Shown: positions 7,978 to 16,101 of the stretch, one piece after another
Numbering within the stretch: the stretch's first letter is position 1
How the letters are laid out: each line of letters starts with the position of its first letter
Source: Pseudomonadota bacterium
Lineage (GTDB): Bacteria; Desulfobacterota; S145-22
Assembly: GCA_015493505.1 (NCBI GenBank)
Contig: WGDA01000129.1
Location: 1-48,376 of the forward strand
Reading direction: 5' to 3'
DNA: 48,376 nt
Notes under the pieces: generated by a model
Seen by the model: the letters and a program-made list of their open reading frames with translations, nothing else
The model's database searches: none
Told to the model about the DNA's origin: nothing
Made by a program: the position numbers and the translations under genes

Positions 7978-8230
7978 TTAGCCGCAGATGAACGCAGATT
8001 GAGAACAGTGAATAGTGGAGAGTTTACCCCGCCAGTCCTGTTGAATTCGGCGAAGCCGAGTTATTCAACCGGGATGAAATACCACGAAGTGGTTAGCCGC
8101 AGGCGGATTTCACAGAGGTGGAAAGACAAAGTCAAAAACCAATGATTTCTTGACAGGATTGACAGGATTGACAGGATTTCTTAGAAGCTTATGATTTTAT
8201 GAATGGCTCACTGTTTCCCCTGGCGGAAAA
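7978..8230 (+). repeat. Composite border repeat, left copy (inverted relative to 19981-20193)
   Basis: In order: a GCAGATGAACGCAGATT phrase, GAACAGTGAATAGTG, GTTTACCCC, a variable filler, GGCGGATTTCACAG, GTGGAAAGACAAAG, CCAATGATTTCTTGACAGG with two further GACAGGATT units, TTCTTAGAAGCTTATGATT. The same blocks in the same order are found on the opposite strand at 19981-20193. The copies differ mainly in the filler (about 70 versus 22 bases). Confidence 0.8.
8139..8230 (+). repeat. Dispersed repeat B, copy 2, with remnant of an ATPase gene end
   Basis: Nested in the left composite repeat. It matches 6595-6670: after the GACAGGATT units and TTATGATTTTATGA the similarity continues into bases that, on the minus strand, align with the last codons of the ATPase gene (TTTTTT, GGGGAA, then TCATAA in register). 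The rest of a second ATPase gene is absent; repeat A copy 2 follows directly. Confidence 0.6.
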
Positions 8231-8318
8231 AATGCAACGTCCGGTTGAGGCAATTTGGCCACAGATTTCCACGGATACGCGCGGACAGGAAAAAGTAAAA
8301 TGTGAAAAGTAAAAGGTT
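8220..8318 (+). repeat. Dispersed repeat A, copy 2
   Basis: 99 bases matching 6476-6574 in the same orientation, including the GCAACGTCCGGTTGAGGC core. Lies to the right of repeat B copy 2, whereas copy 1 lies to the left of repeat B copy 1, so the pair is not a simple tandem duplication. Confidence 0.85.
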
Positions 8319-8844
8319 ATTCGGCCTCAGAATCAGAACGGGACACCATCTCCAGCCATCAAATCGCTCGTAGGATCCAAACTCCCGGCAAGAATTCTCA
8401 GAAAACATCGCGGGGAGAATTTTTTGAGGTTTTTTTCGGCATATAATGTTTTGGTGATTAGGAAATTGTAAAGTAAGCTTGTTTATGATCATTAACAAAG
8501 GACCTGCGTGACATAAAAAGGGCGTCTGCCAATCGTTACAGCATCTTCATCAGCAGCATTCAGGAATGAGTCATTTTTTATGGTTAATTGGTCCATGAAT
8601 CTGGAAATAACAGAAAGATTCACCGCCGAGCTATCTCCCGACAGGTAGGTGCAGGTGCGTGAGGGTGAGCATGCTCCGGAGGCAACTATCCGGAAATTCC
8701 GGACAGCTCAAATCGAAGGCGCCCCGACAGGTTTCACGATAGATCGATTTCTACAACTTGGATGTAATCATTTCAGTATGCTAAGGGATAAAATTCCATC
8801 TTTACACACAATTTCGCATCTGTGGACTGTGGAATATAACGGGA

Positions 8845-8909
8845 CTGGCATCGTAATGAGATCGTTTCAATTCCTCATAGGTAGGCTAAGAATTCAGGTA
8901 CGATGCCAG
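8845..8909. repeat. 11-bp inverted repeat around the leader-distal CRISPR repeat
   Basis: CTGGCATCGTA at 8845-8855 is the exact reverse complement of TACGATGCCAG at 8899-8909. The second arm lies inside the last spacer, so the arms enclose the terminal repeat. On the transcribed minus strand a stem of 11 pairs could form with a 43-base loop; no T run follows. It may be coincidence or a trailer structure. Confidence 0.6.
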
Positions 8910-9362
8910 CGGGGTTCATCAATTACGGGCGTTTCAATTCCTCATAGGTAGGCTAAGAATCGGACCGGGTCAGCAACCCCAACGCCAATCCAGACACGTT
9001 TCAATTCCTCATAGGTAGGCTAAGAATCTGTCCTCCGTCGCGGCCGCCTTCCTGCGCGGTAACCAAGTTTCAATTCCTCATAGGTAGGCTAAGAATAAGG
9101 TTAAGGCATTCTGATACGCCTTCCGCATCTTGTGTTTCAATTCCTCATAGGTAGGCTAAGAATGACTCCCGTACAAGTCAAATCCGTCCAATCCTTCATG
9201 TTTCAATTCCTCATAGGTAGGCTAAGAATTACATGAGAAAATTAAATGCTGAAGCACACACTTCAGTTTCAATTCCTCATAGGTAGGCTAAGAATCTGCG
9301 CTGGCGACACACGTAAAATATCTTCTGGACAAGTTTCAATTCCTCATAGGTAGGCTAAGAAT
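8864..9362 (-). CRISPR. CRISPR array, 8 repeats and 7 spacers (type I-B)
   Basis: Eight identical 30-base repeats start at 8864, 8931, 8998, 9067, 9134, 9200, 9266 and 9333 on the plus strand; each begins GTTTCAATTCCTC and ends GGCTAAGAAT. Spacers are 37, 37, 39, 37, 36, 36 and 37 bases. Read on the minus strand the repeat ends in ATTGAAAC, the usual 5' handle of type I-B crRNA made by Cas6, so the array is transcribed on the minus strand, the same strand as the cas genes. The leader is therefore the right flank (9363-9529), and new spacers enter near 9333. No repeat is degenerate, including the leader-distal one at 8864, which fits a short or recently shortened array. Confidence 0.97.
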
Positions 9363-9529
9363 CCATTTTCCTCCTTGTAAAATACAGTTTTCACGTATTC
9401 ACTCTTTCCCCATTTTGTTTCCATTCTACAAATTTAAATTACAAGATTCTATCTAAAGTTTCAAGCACCTTTGATCATTTTACCCGATCGTCGATCCCCC
9501 GGTGTTTTTGCGTTATCCTTGATCGACGT
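9363..9529 (-). promoter_or_regulatory. CRISPR leader with putative promoter
   Basis: 167 bp between cas2 and the first-transcribed repeat, markedly AT-rich compared with flanking genes. On the minus strand TTGAAA (9459-9464) and TAATTT (9436-9441) are spaced by 17 bp and point into the array. An ACAAGGAGG-like purine run lies directly before the first repeat. Leader identity rests on repeat orientation and position; the promoter boxes are only partly consensus. Confidence 0.6.
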
Positions 9530-9793
9530 TTATAGAAAAAGCTCTTCCACTCCCTTTTCTTTCCCGATTTTTTCCGTCTTCAGGTATTTCCTCGTTGGCA
9601 GGATATAGAAAATGATTGAATCCTCTTCTTCCCGGATTACCCGCTTTAGTTCCATTTTGAATTTCTCAAAGGTAGCTTTCGTTAGCTCTCCCTCAAGCAC
9701 GGAGTTTTGCATCCAGTTGAGATATTTTCTTGCCAGTTTCAGGACCTTGTTGACCCGTTTTTCTCCGATATCATAGACCAACACAACATACAT
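9530..9793 (-). CDS. cas2: CRISPR-associated endoribonuclease-fold protein Cas2
   Basis: 87 residues, normal for Cas2. The ferredoxin-like fold starts MYVVLVYDIGEKR with the conserved Asp at residue 8, followed by the helix RVNKVLKLARKYLNWMQNSV and GEL. Cas2 dimers form the core of the Cas1-Cas2 integrase that inserts new spacers next to the leader. The gene is the last of the operon; its ATG lies one base after the cas1 stop, and the leader and array follow. Confidence 0.95.
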   Translation of the reverse strand: MYVVLVYDIGEKRVNKVLKLARKYLNWMQNSVLEGELTKATFEKFKMELKRVIREEEDSIIFYILPTRKYLKTEKIGKEKGVEELFL

Positions 9794-9794
9794 T

Positions 9795-10790
9795 TTACCA
9801 CCTCGCTACAAAAGGTTGATACGCCTTTTCATCCATAAGGTGTTTTTCCAGCTTGTAGAGTTCCAGACGAATTAAACGCCGATAAGAGACCTTTCTCCCC
9901 AGCGCCTTGTGCTCAATTGTCGTGCCAAGACGCTTGTCCAGCTCGCCAATAAAGACCTTGTTGGCATTTTCCTTCATATAGATGCCGTTGAGATCGTCCC
10001 AGAAGTCACTTCCCTTGATCATTCCCTTGTTCAATAGATAAAAAATCACTCTGTCCACGATGATGGGTTTGAAAATTTCCGCCACGTCAAGGTTTAAGGT
10101 AAATCGCCTGAAATTTGTGGCATGGAGGAACCCTATCCTCGGATCGAGATGGGTTTTGTAAATTTCCGACAATACCACCGTGTAGATGACACTGTTGCCA
10201 AAACTGATCATGGCATTCAACCTGTTTTCGGGCGGCCGTTTCGTTCTCTTCTGAAACTCAAAATCCCCATTTTTCAAAATGATTCCGAAGGCTTTATAAT
10301 ACGCTTCGCGAATGTTTCCTTCTATCGCCATAAGTTCTGATATCTTGTTCTGTGTGTCGATCTCTTCTCGTAAATCTTTTATCATTCCAAGGGGGAGATC
10401 CAATGGTATGTCCCGATTGTGATAATAGGCCAGCACCCTTTCCATGTTCGCCACACCCCCATGGACAAACCTTTTCGCGAGGTCAAGGCGCTTTTCGTCC
10501 TCAAGATAAAATTCCGCCTGTTTCAGAATCATGTAACCTGAGTTGTAATATTCCCTCGGATAGTAGGAGCCCACATAGTAGCCATGATAATTGAAAAAAT
10601 GGAGCACGATCTGGGCCTTTGTCAGCAGCTCGAGGAGCTTTTTGTTGAGTGTAACCTGTCCGAAAATATAGATCTCCCCCGTGTTCTCGATGGGAACGTA
10701 TTTCTTTTTCCCCTCCGCTCCCTCAAAATAGAGGGTGTTTTGTTTCCTTTTGAGCTCTCCTTCCGAAAAGATGTAAATCGTTCTTTTCAA
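9795..10790 (-). CDS. cas1: CRISPR-associated integrase Cas1 (type I-B)
   Basis: 331 residues from TTG 10790. This start is chosen because its TTGA overlaps the TGA of cas4 and the protein then begins MKRTIYIFSEGELKRKQ, as Cas1 of I-B loci do; upstream in-frame starts would lie inside cas4. AGGAG lies ten bases before. Metal-binding residues are visible: Glu in IEGNIREAYY, His in IGFLHATNFRRF and Glu in LNLDVAEIFKP. Cas1 catalyses spacer integration with Cas2, and in I-B systems Cas4 helps select PAM-bearing prespacers. The catalytic set is intact, so adaptation is probably functional. Confidence 0.95.
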   Translation of the reverse strand: MKRTIYIFSEGELKRKQNTLYFEGAEGKKKYVPIENTGEIYIFGQVTLNKKLLELLTKAQIVLHFFNYHGYYVGSYYPREYYNSGYMILKQAEFYLEDEKRLDLAKRFVHGGVANMERVLAYYHNRDIPLDLPLGMIKDLREEIDTQNKISELMAIEGNIREAYYKAFGIILKNGDFEFQKRTKRPPENRLNAMISFGNSVIYTVVLSEIYKTHLDPRIGFLHATNFRRFTLNLDVAEIFKPIIVDRVIFYLLNKGMIKGSDFWDDLNGIYMKENANKVFIGELDKRLGTTIEHKALGRKVSYRRLIRLELYKLEKHLMDEKAYQPFVARW

Positions 10791-11299
10791 GACCAGCAAA
10801 ACTCCTGGTAAGCACATTTCCTGCAAAAACGGCTACGGACAGGAGGGGGTGGATTTTTAGATGCCACTATTTTTTTGATATGTTCAATTGTTTTTTCCAA
10901 TTCGATTCTTAAGCTTTCTGTTAATTCAATAGAGATTCGCTTGCGCTCTCGAGGGATGAGTAATTCGCCTTTGGTCTGCAACCCCATTTTCTCCAATCTC
11001 CAGAGATAATATGCGAGTTGCATCTTGGCCGATTTCGTTGTTTTGGAGGATTTTTTGACTTCACCTATTATAAGCCTTCCTTCTCTCCTTTGAAGGATAT
11101 CAATTTTCATCCCGGGAAAAGTAAATTCCTTTTTATCTCGGGAATACGTTCCTTCATGGATAAGCCTTCCCAACTCAAGAAAAAGATTTTCATGCTCCGG
11201 GTTTAATTCGTGAGCCATGAGCCAGACTTCACGTTGGCATATGTAGTAATACCAAATCAGGGTGCCGGTGACCTTTGGAGGTTCATCTACCAGACACAT
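10787..11299 (-). CDS. cas4: CRISPR-associated exonuclease Cas4
   Basis: 170 residues from ATG 11299 (GGAGG is four bases upstream; the gene overlaps the end of cas3 by 13 bases). Visible RecB-like nuclease motifs: His in LGRLIHEGTYS, Asp in MKIDILQR and the GEVKKSSK E-x-K. The iron-sulfur cysteines are one in YYYICQREVW near the N-terminus and three in CRKCAYQEFC at the C-terminus. Cas4 trims and orients prespacers for Cas1-Cas2. It overlaps cas1 by four bases, so the adaptation genes are translationally coupled. Confidence 0.93.
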   Translation of the reverse strand: MCLVDEPPKVTGTLIWYYYICQREVWLMAHELNPEHENLFLELGRLIHEGTYSRDKKEFTFPGMKIDILQRREGRLIIGEVKKSSKTTKSAKMQLAYYLWRLEKMGLQTKGELLIPRERKRISIELTESLRIELEKTIEHIKKIVASKNPPPPVRSRFCRKCAYQEFCWS

Positions 11300-13818
11300 G
11301 CATCCTCCCCGGGTTGCCATTTAAAGCCAGTTTCTAAGTCATAAAAGTCTTCAACCTGATCTTTGGGAATAAAATGAAGGTCTTTGCTTCCCTCTAACAC
11401 AGGTGGAAGATTTTGGATCGCTCTTTCGATCCTCGGGGTAATGAGCCGTTCATGGAAAACCCTGCGCCAGGTGAGAAAAGCCTCCCTTCTTTTTTTAAAA
11501 TCCTTTTCATAAAGAACCTGCTCTTTAAACTGCTTCAAGACGATCTCATCTTCGCCTGTTAGCACTGTAAATATTGGCACTTGAGGGCCCTCCGTAATGA
11601 GACGGTAATCGCTTACACTCGAGAGGTCTTCCCGATAGAAGTCTAGCTTTAAGAAGGCTTTCCAGATCTCTTGGGACTGCTCCGTATCGATCCGCTCATG
11701 TATCCTTTTGAAGAATCGTTCCACTCCCTGGATATAAGTGTTCTCCGGATACACCCCGTCCCCCAGAATCTTTGAGGTTCCCCAGACATGAAGCTTTTTG
11801 TAAACATGCTCAGCGCCACCTCCATCAAGGTGATAAACTTGTACCATTCCAGGAGTTTCTTTCGTAGCGGAGCGATTGCATCGACCAGCTACCTGAACAA
11901 TCGAATCCAAAGGACCGATATCTCGAATAACACTCTGAAAATCAAGATCTACTCCAGCCTCGATGACCTGAGTGGAGATGACGATCACTGGTAAGCCCTG
12001 GCCAACCCACGCTTTGAGGAAATCGATGCGAGCTACTCGTTGTAGAGGATTGATATTGGTCGAAAGATACACAATAGGAACCATTTTTTTAGTTCGAGCA
12101 AGGAGACGCATTATCTCTCCCTCTTGAGTAGTCTTGGGATAGCCGATGCAGGGAAGAAGTTTATCTGTTAGCTTAGCTTTCAATGCCTCATAAACTTTTA
12201 TGGACATAGAGATAGTATTTAATACCACGAGTAAAGAGTTATTTTCGTCCCAAGTCTCTATTATCTTTTCTTCAAAAAAATCCAGGGATATCTTTTCTTG
12301 GGTCTTTGCCTTGAGCAAAGTCCGATGGAGCTTCTGGAAGTGCATCTCAGGTGAGGGGATTAACTCTTGAGCCTCCCCTTCCTGAAAGATTAAAGGTCTG
12401 GTTGCCGTCATCTGGATCACGGTAACCCCAAATTTTTTGGAAAGCAGCTTGAGGAAATTCCTTACTAAGGGCCACTGCTCCACCGGGATGCTCTGCACCT
12501 CATCCAAGATAAGGATGCTTCCAATAATGTTGTGGAACTTTTTTAGGAAACTATTTTTAAAGCCGATGATACTATGGAGGAGCTGCACAAATGTGGTAAC
12601 AATAACCTCACTCTCCCAAGATTCGGTGAGCAAAAGGCCCTCATCTACCCCGCGTTCTTCACTCCCTTCTCGGTAGCGAATTTCTGCAAGATGATGATGC
12701 TTGAGGAGATAAGCATGTTCGTTTCTGGGAAATTCGGGAAGCTCACTTAGAACATCGTAGAAAACGGAGTAGTTCTGCTCGATGATACTTATAAAAGGAA
12801 GGGCGTAGATAATCCGTGGCAAATACTCCATTTCTTGGTCAATCCTCCGCCTGAGCTTAAAGGCAAAAGAGAGAGCTGTTAGGGTCTTACCTGAACCGGT
12901 GGGAGCGGTTAGAGTAAGGATTTTCCCGGGCAAATCATTTAGTGACCTTGCTAAACTCCCCATAACCTCGTGGTAGAGTTGACGTCGTAGCGAGTCCAGG
13001 GGTGTTCTCTCTTCATTGAAGTGTTTTTTGATGTAGCGATCTACCAAGTCTGGAGGTATTTGTCGTCTTTTTACTGTGGCCACTTTAGCAGCTCTACGCT
13101 TATCAGCATCGATAAGGACACTGAAGAGAAGCATTGTCCAAAGAGCCACAGTCATTCGGAGTTTCTCAGAGGCAAGTTCTTCGGATATTTGCCTATTGAG
13201 CCTAAATAATAATTTAAAGATGGTTATAAATGTTTCTTCTGTAAGAAATAACCCGATATCCTTAATTCCCAGGCTCTGAAGCTCTTCGGCCATATCACTA
13301 AATCGCGACTCTTGCAAAAGGTCTTCTTTCTGGCTCCAGAGGGCTTTGAGATGTTCACGCATCGATCCTTCTGCACACATAAAGTGAGGAGGGTCATTAA
13401 GCGCTTTTGGAGGAGGAATTACTAATTCAGGGGCAGTGAGGTCTCCATGATGTCGATGGATAACCAAGTAGCCAAGGAGGGAGAGGAAATTTTCAGGTTT
13501 GGTCATATCCCCTGGAGGGAACTCCTTTTGCAGGAGCCATGCCCCCAGGAGAGCAGAAATGAAAGCATGATGTTGCCTTGCTCCAAAATTTTTGCCCTGG
13601 CGCAGATGGCTTTGAAAGAAAGAGGTGTATTTGCCAAAGTCATGACAAAGGCCGATCAATCTGGCAGCCGCCGCTAACGAAGACTTGTTCGGTAAGGGTA
13701 AGCCTTTTATGAAATCATAAGAGGCTTCTCCCACTTCTTTTAAGTGTTCTTTCAGCAATTTATCTGGCTGAGTATGAGAGAAAAAAAGCGTATTTAGTTC
13801 TATGTTATTATCTTCCAT
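11287..13818 (-). CDS. cas3: CRISPR-associated helicase/nuclease Cas3 (HD + helicase)
   Basis: 843 residues, full length. The N-terminal HD nuclease shows FFSHTQPDKLLKEHL, the HD pair in LCHDFGKYTSFF near residue 55 and RQHHAFISA. The SF2 helicase follows: Walker A TAPTGSGKTLTALS near residue 300, the DEVQ box in ILILDEVQSIP, MTATRP, and a C-terminal VAGRCNRS (motif VI). Cas3 is recruited by Cascade to the R-loop and degrades target DNA. A 79-bp gap separates it from cas5, the largest break in the operon; it contains no recognisable promoter. All key motifs are intact. Confidence 0.95.
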   Translation of the reverse strand: MEDNNIELNTLFFSHTQPDKLLKEHLKEVGEASYDFIKGLPLPNKSSLAAAARLIGLCHDFGKYTSFFQSHLRQGKNFGARQHHAFISALLGAWLLQKEFPPGDMTKPENFLSLLGYLVIHRHHGDLTAPELVIPPPKALNDPPHFMCAEGSMREHLKALWSQKEDLLQESRFSDMAEELQSLGIKDIGLFLTEETFITIFKLLFRLNRQISEELASEKLRMTVALWTMLLFSVLIDADKRRAAKVATVKRRQIPPDLVDRYIKKHFNEERTPLDSLRRQLYHEVMGSLARSLNDLPGKILTLTAPTGSGKTLTALSFAFKLRRRIDQEMEYLPRIIYALPFISIIEQNYSVFYDVLSELPEFPRNEHAYLLKHHHLAEIRYREGSEERGVDEGLLLTESWESEVIVTTFVQLLHSIIGFKNSFLKKFHNIIGSILILDEVQSIPVEQWPLVRNFLKLLSKKFGVTVIQMTATRPLIFQEGEAQELIPSPEMHFQKLHRTLLKAKTQEKISLDFFEEKIIETWDENNSLLVVLNTISMSIKVYEALKAKLTDKLLPCIGYPKTTQEGEIMRLLARTKKMVPIVYLSTNINPLQRVARIDFLKAWVGQGLPVIVISTQVIEAGVDLDFQSVIRDIGPLDSIVQVAGRCNRSATKETPGMVQVYHLDGGGAEHVYKKLHVWGTSKILGDGVYPENTYIQGVERFFKRIHERIDTEQSQEIWKAFLKLDFYREDLSSVSDYRLITEGPQVPIFTVLTGEDEIVLKQFKEQVLYEKDFKKRREAFLTWRRVFHERLITPRIERAIQNLPPVLEGSKDLHFIPKDQVEDFYDLETGFKWQPGEDACVW

Positions 13819-13897
13819 GCGGGCTAAGATCCTGACCGTAAAGGTTGGGGTGGGGTACCTGGTCTAATGCTTCTCCAATGACAGGGATCAACATCTC

Positions 13898-14677
13898 TTA
13901 GGGTTCCATGAATACCCCATATTCTTTCCTCGAACCGTTCAGGTCTTCATAGAAGAGTTGATAGACATTCCCATTGGGAATTAGCTCTAAGGGCCTGGCA
14001 TTGCGTTCATAAAGAATATCCGCAACAGCAGCGAGAGAGCGTCCTGGGGCAAAGTCCAGCGGTTGACGTTCTTTGAGAAGCTGTAGTCCGCCTTGTAACT
14101 CCAAGCTCTCTGATCTAATGCGTTTCACGGGCACCACTGTAGCAATTTTTAGAGGTTTCTTTGTCTCCGAAAGCCAGCTCATCTTGCTCTTCCCCACCAA
14201 CGTCGCCCAAGGGATCTCCGCAGGGCATTCGGTAATGCCGAGATAGGGCGGGTAGATGAATCTTCTTTCCCGTAGCTGTCTCCAAAGCTTTTCCATAAGT
14301 CTGTCATCCTCATGCCAAAAGTAGATGCGGTATGTGAGCTTTTTATTTCCTACTACAGGCTGCACTAATTCCAAAGGGACTTGTGTGTGGCCAGAGCTTG
14401 CATCTACCTCGGGAAGACCTTTTGTTCTGACATAATTAACCGTCTGGACTATTTTCCGTACAGGTGTTCTCAACGATACCCCAATTCCACATCTCTTGGT
14501 TGAAAAACCCTCGTAGTAACTATCCCGTGGCATGCCTAAAATTCCAGCAATGAGGCCACAGATAGTGGTTCTTGGTGGGAAGGAATAGGATAGCGAGGAG
14601 GAATTGGAGTAAAACCTGCGGAAATGGGCCATAAGGCCAGCAAGGTCAAAAAGGATGATTTTATCTGGATAACCCAT
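13898..14677 (-). CDS. cas5b: Cascade subunit Cas5 (type I-B)
   Basis: 259 residues. The N-terminal RAMP strand and loop FDLAGLMAHFRRFYSNSSS followed by SFPPRTTICGLIAGILG are typical of the I-B (Hmari/Cas5h) branch. Cas5 binds the 5' handle of crRNA and caps the Cas7 backbone next to Cas8. The ATG directly follows the TAA of cas7. Confidence 0.93.
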   Translation of the reverse strand: MGYPDKIILFDLAGLMAHFRRFYSNSSSLSYSFPPRTTICGLIAGILGMPRDSYYEGFSTKRCGIGVSLRTPVRKIVQTVNYVRTKGLPEVDASSGHTQVPLELVQPVVGNKKLTYRIYFWHEDDRLMEKLWRQLRERRFIYPPYLGITECPAEIPWATLVGKSKMSWLSETKKPLKIATVVPVKRIRSESLELQGGLQLLKERQPLDFAPGRSLAAVADILYERNARPLELIPNGNVYQLFYEDLNGSRKEYGVFMEP

Positions 14678-15667
14678 TTAGATCTCCCTATGGGGCAACT
14701 CCCTCACTTTTTCTTTGCCCAGTGATTCTTCCAGAAGTTTCTCCAAAGTTTTTCCATCCTTCCAGGCCAGATTGGGATGGCTCCAACTGTAGATGGCCTT
14801 TATCTTTTCTCGGTTGCTTTTGAACAGATTAGCCAAGTTGGTGGCATCCAACTCAAAGTCACTCAACTGAGAAATGCTACCCTCACTCTTCGGTTGGAGT
14901 TCTATATAGTCGCGAAAATCACCCAATAGCGTCTCGCCATCAGCATATTCCGCTCTAAGGAGCAGCCGCGGAGTTTGCCCGATCTTGCTTCGTGTCGTAG
15001 CTTGTAAGGGAAGAGCCGCCAAAAGAGCGTTATCTAAGTCCCTTACATCAGTTTCAGTCAGGTTGGTCTTAGTCGCTCGCCAAACGCTGATCAGGCCATA
15101 AAAGGCGATTAAAGAGTATTTTACTCGCCAGTCTTTCCCCATAGTTCCATATTCACCCTTTTCACCTTCTTCCCTTCCCGCAAACGTTGAAGTAATGGTG
15201 GAAGAAGGTAAAATCTCAACCGGGTGTAAGGAATAGCCCCAGGAGAACTGAACCGGTCCAGTAAGAGTGAGTGAGGTCCCCCTTGATCCTTCCTCCCCTA
15301 TCGGCATGGTCGCACCAAACAAACGAACATCCTTGAGCCTTTTGAGAAGCCATTCACGAAAATTAGGGTTTTTACTGGCTTCCTTGGCATTCTTTGCTCC
15401 AAATTCCTTAGCTAACTTGTCAATTCGCTGTTTAGCTGAGGTTGTCTTCTCTTCTCCGCCCTCCTCTATCCTGCGAATCCAAATATCCTCGCCTTTTTCC
15501 AACCAATAATCCCGAAGATACCGTTTGAGGCGTACATCACTCACAAGATTGCGTTCCGTTTCGTAATCCATCCGGGGCTTATTCTCTTCATCTGGGTCGC
15601 CATTGGGATTGCACAGTCGCGCATCAAAGAGATAAAGGATTTCCGAGTTTTGGGTTACGTTACTCAT
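14678..15667 (-). CDS. cas7: Cascade backbone subunit Cas7 (Csh2, type I-B)
   Basis: 329 residues. The hallmark LFDARLCNPNGDPDEENKPR near residue 13 and the RLKRYLRDYW helix identify the Cas7/Csh2 family. Copies of Cas7 coat the spacer part of crRNA. The gene overlaps the end of cas8b by four bases (ATGA) and abuts cas5. About residues 75-115 are rich in Lys/Glu, as in related I-B Cas7. Confidence 0.94.
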   Translation of the reverse strand: MSNVTQNSEILYLFDARLCNPNGDPDEENKPRMDYETERNLVSDVRLKRYLRDYWLEKGEDIWIRRIEEGGEEKTTSAKQRIDKLAKEFGAKNAKEASKNPNFREWLLKRLKDVRLFGATMPIGEEGSRGTSLTLTGPVQFSWGYSLHPVEILPSSTITSTFAGREEGEKGEYGTMGKDWRVKYSLIAFYGLISVWRATKTNLTETDVRDLDNALLAALPLQATTRSKIGQTPRLLLRAEYADGETLLGDFRDYIELQPKSEGSISQLSDFELDATNLANLFKSNREKIKAIYSWSHPNLAWKDGKTLEKLLEESLGKEKVRELPHREI

Positions 15668-16101
15668 TCTAAACCTCCTTTGTTAGAGTCTTTTGTTTCC
15701 TTCTGAGCCTTTCCCGTTATAGCTCTCCAGGTTGCATAAGCATAACCACTAAGGATGTAATAAACGTTCTCTTGAGGGGTGAGTTCCCAATTACGGCGGT
15801 TCCTATCCAAAAGGGCCTTCGTCGTAGCGAAGACTCCTTCGTTATATGATAAGACCTTGTATTGCTCCAGCTTCTCAAAGATCTCGTTAGAAAGACGGTA
15901 TAACCTAGAGAGGGACATTCCCATGAAGTTGATCTTATTCAAAATTGGCTTTTTCTTACCACCCGATGTATGCTGCTCTATCCCGATCTGACCGACAAGA
16001 TATCCCAAGAGAAAAAGTCCCGCTTGTGGCCCATCGTAGCTCATTTCACTGATGTAGTCTTTAATGTCCTTGGGTAGTTCTGCTACAAAGTCATTCATCA
16101 T
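15664..16101 (-). CDS. Putative Cas11b small subunit from an internal start in cas8b
   Basis: Within cas8b and in the same frame, AAAGGAGG (16106-16113) lies four bases before an ATG at 16101 and seven before a second ATG at 16098. This is one of the strongest ribosome sites in the operon. Translation from 16101 gives 145 residues beginning MMNDFVAELPKD and ending at the cas8b stop. It is known for several type I-B, I-C and I-D systems that the small subunit Cas11 is made this way from the cas8/cas10d 3' end, at a similar size. No separate cas11 gene is present in the operon. The codons KGGKMM could be there for coding reasons, so expression is inferred. Confidence 0.65.
   Translation of the reverse strand: MMNDFVAELPKDIKDYISEMSYDGPQAGLFLLGYLVGQIGIEQHTSGGKKKPILNKINFMGMSLSRLYRLSNEIFEKLEQYKVLSYNEGVFATTKALLDRNRRNWELTPQENVYYILSGYAYATWRAITGKAQKETKDSNKGGLE

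Larger units (their letters stand above)
7907..8863. other. Long non-coding stretch before the CRISPR array
   Basis: Holds the ATPase promoter, then the left composite repeat (7978-8230) including two small REP-like hairpins near 8048-8062 (GGCGAAGCC core) and 8091-8102 (CCAC-GAA-GTGG), then repeat A copy 2. From about 8330 to 8863 I find no gene: frames are short, cross the array or lack a ribosome site. A perfect palindrome TCCGGA-AAT-TCCGGA lies near 8689-8703. This part may be decayed DNA or old array trailer. Confidence 0.6.

Noticed and set aside
8208-8498. Minus-strand frame of 96 codons left of the array
   Set aside because: It is composed of repeat A and repeat B sequence; only the last few codons resemble the ATPase gene end.
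8649-8951. Plus-strand frame of 100 codons running into the CRISPR array
   Set aside because: Its end is made of a repeat and spacer, it has no ribosome site and no recognisable fold.
13819-13897. Separate promoter or hidden gene between cas5 and cas3
   Set aside because: The 79-bp gap shows no consensus boxes, hairpin or start codon with a ribosome site.
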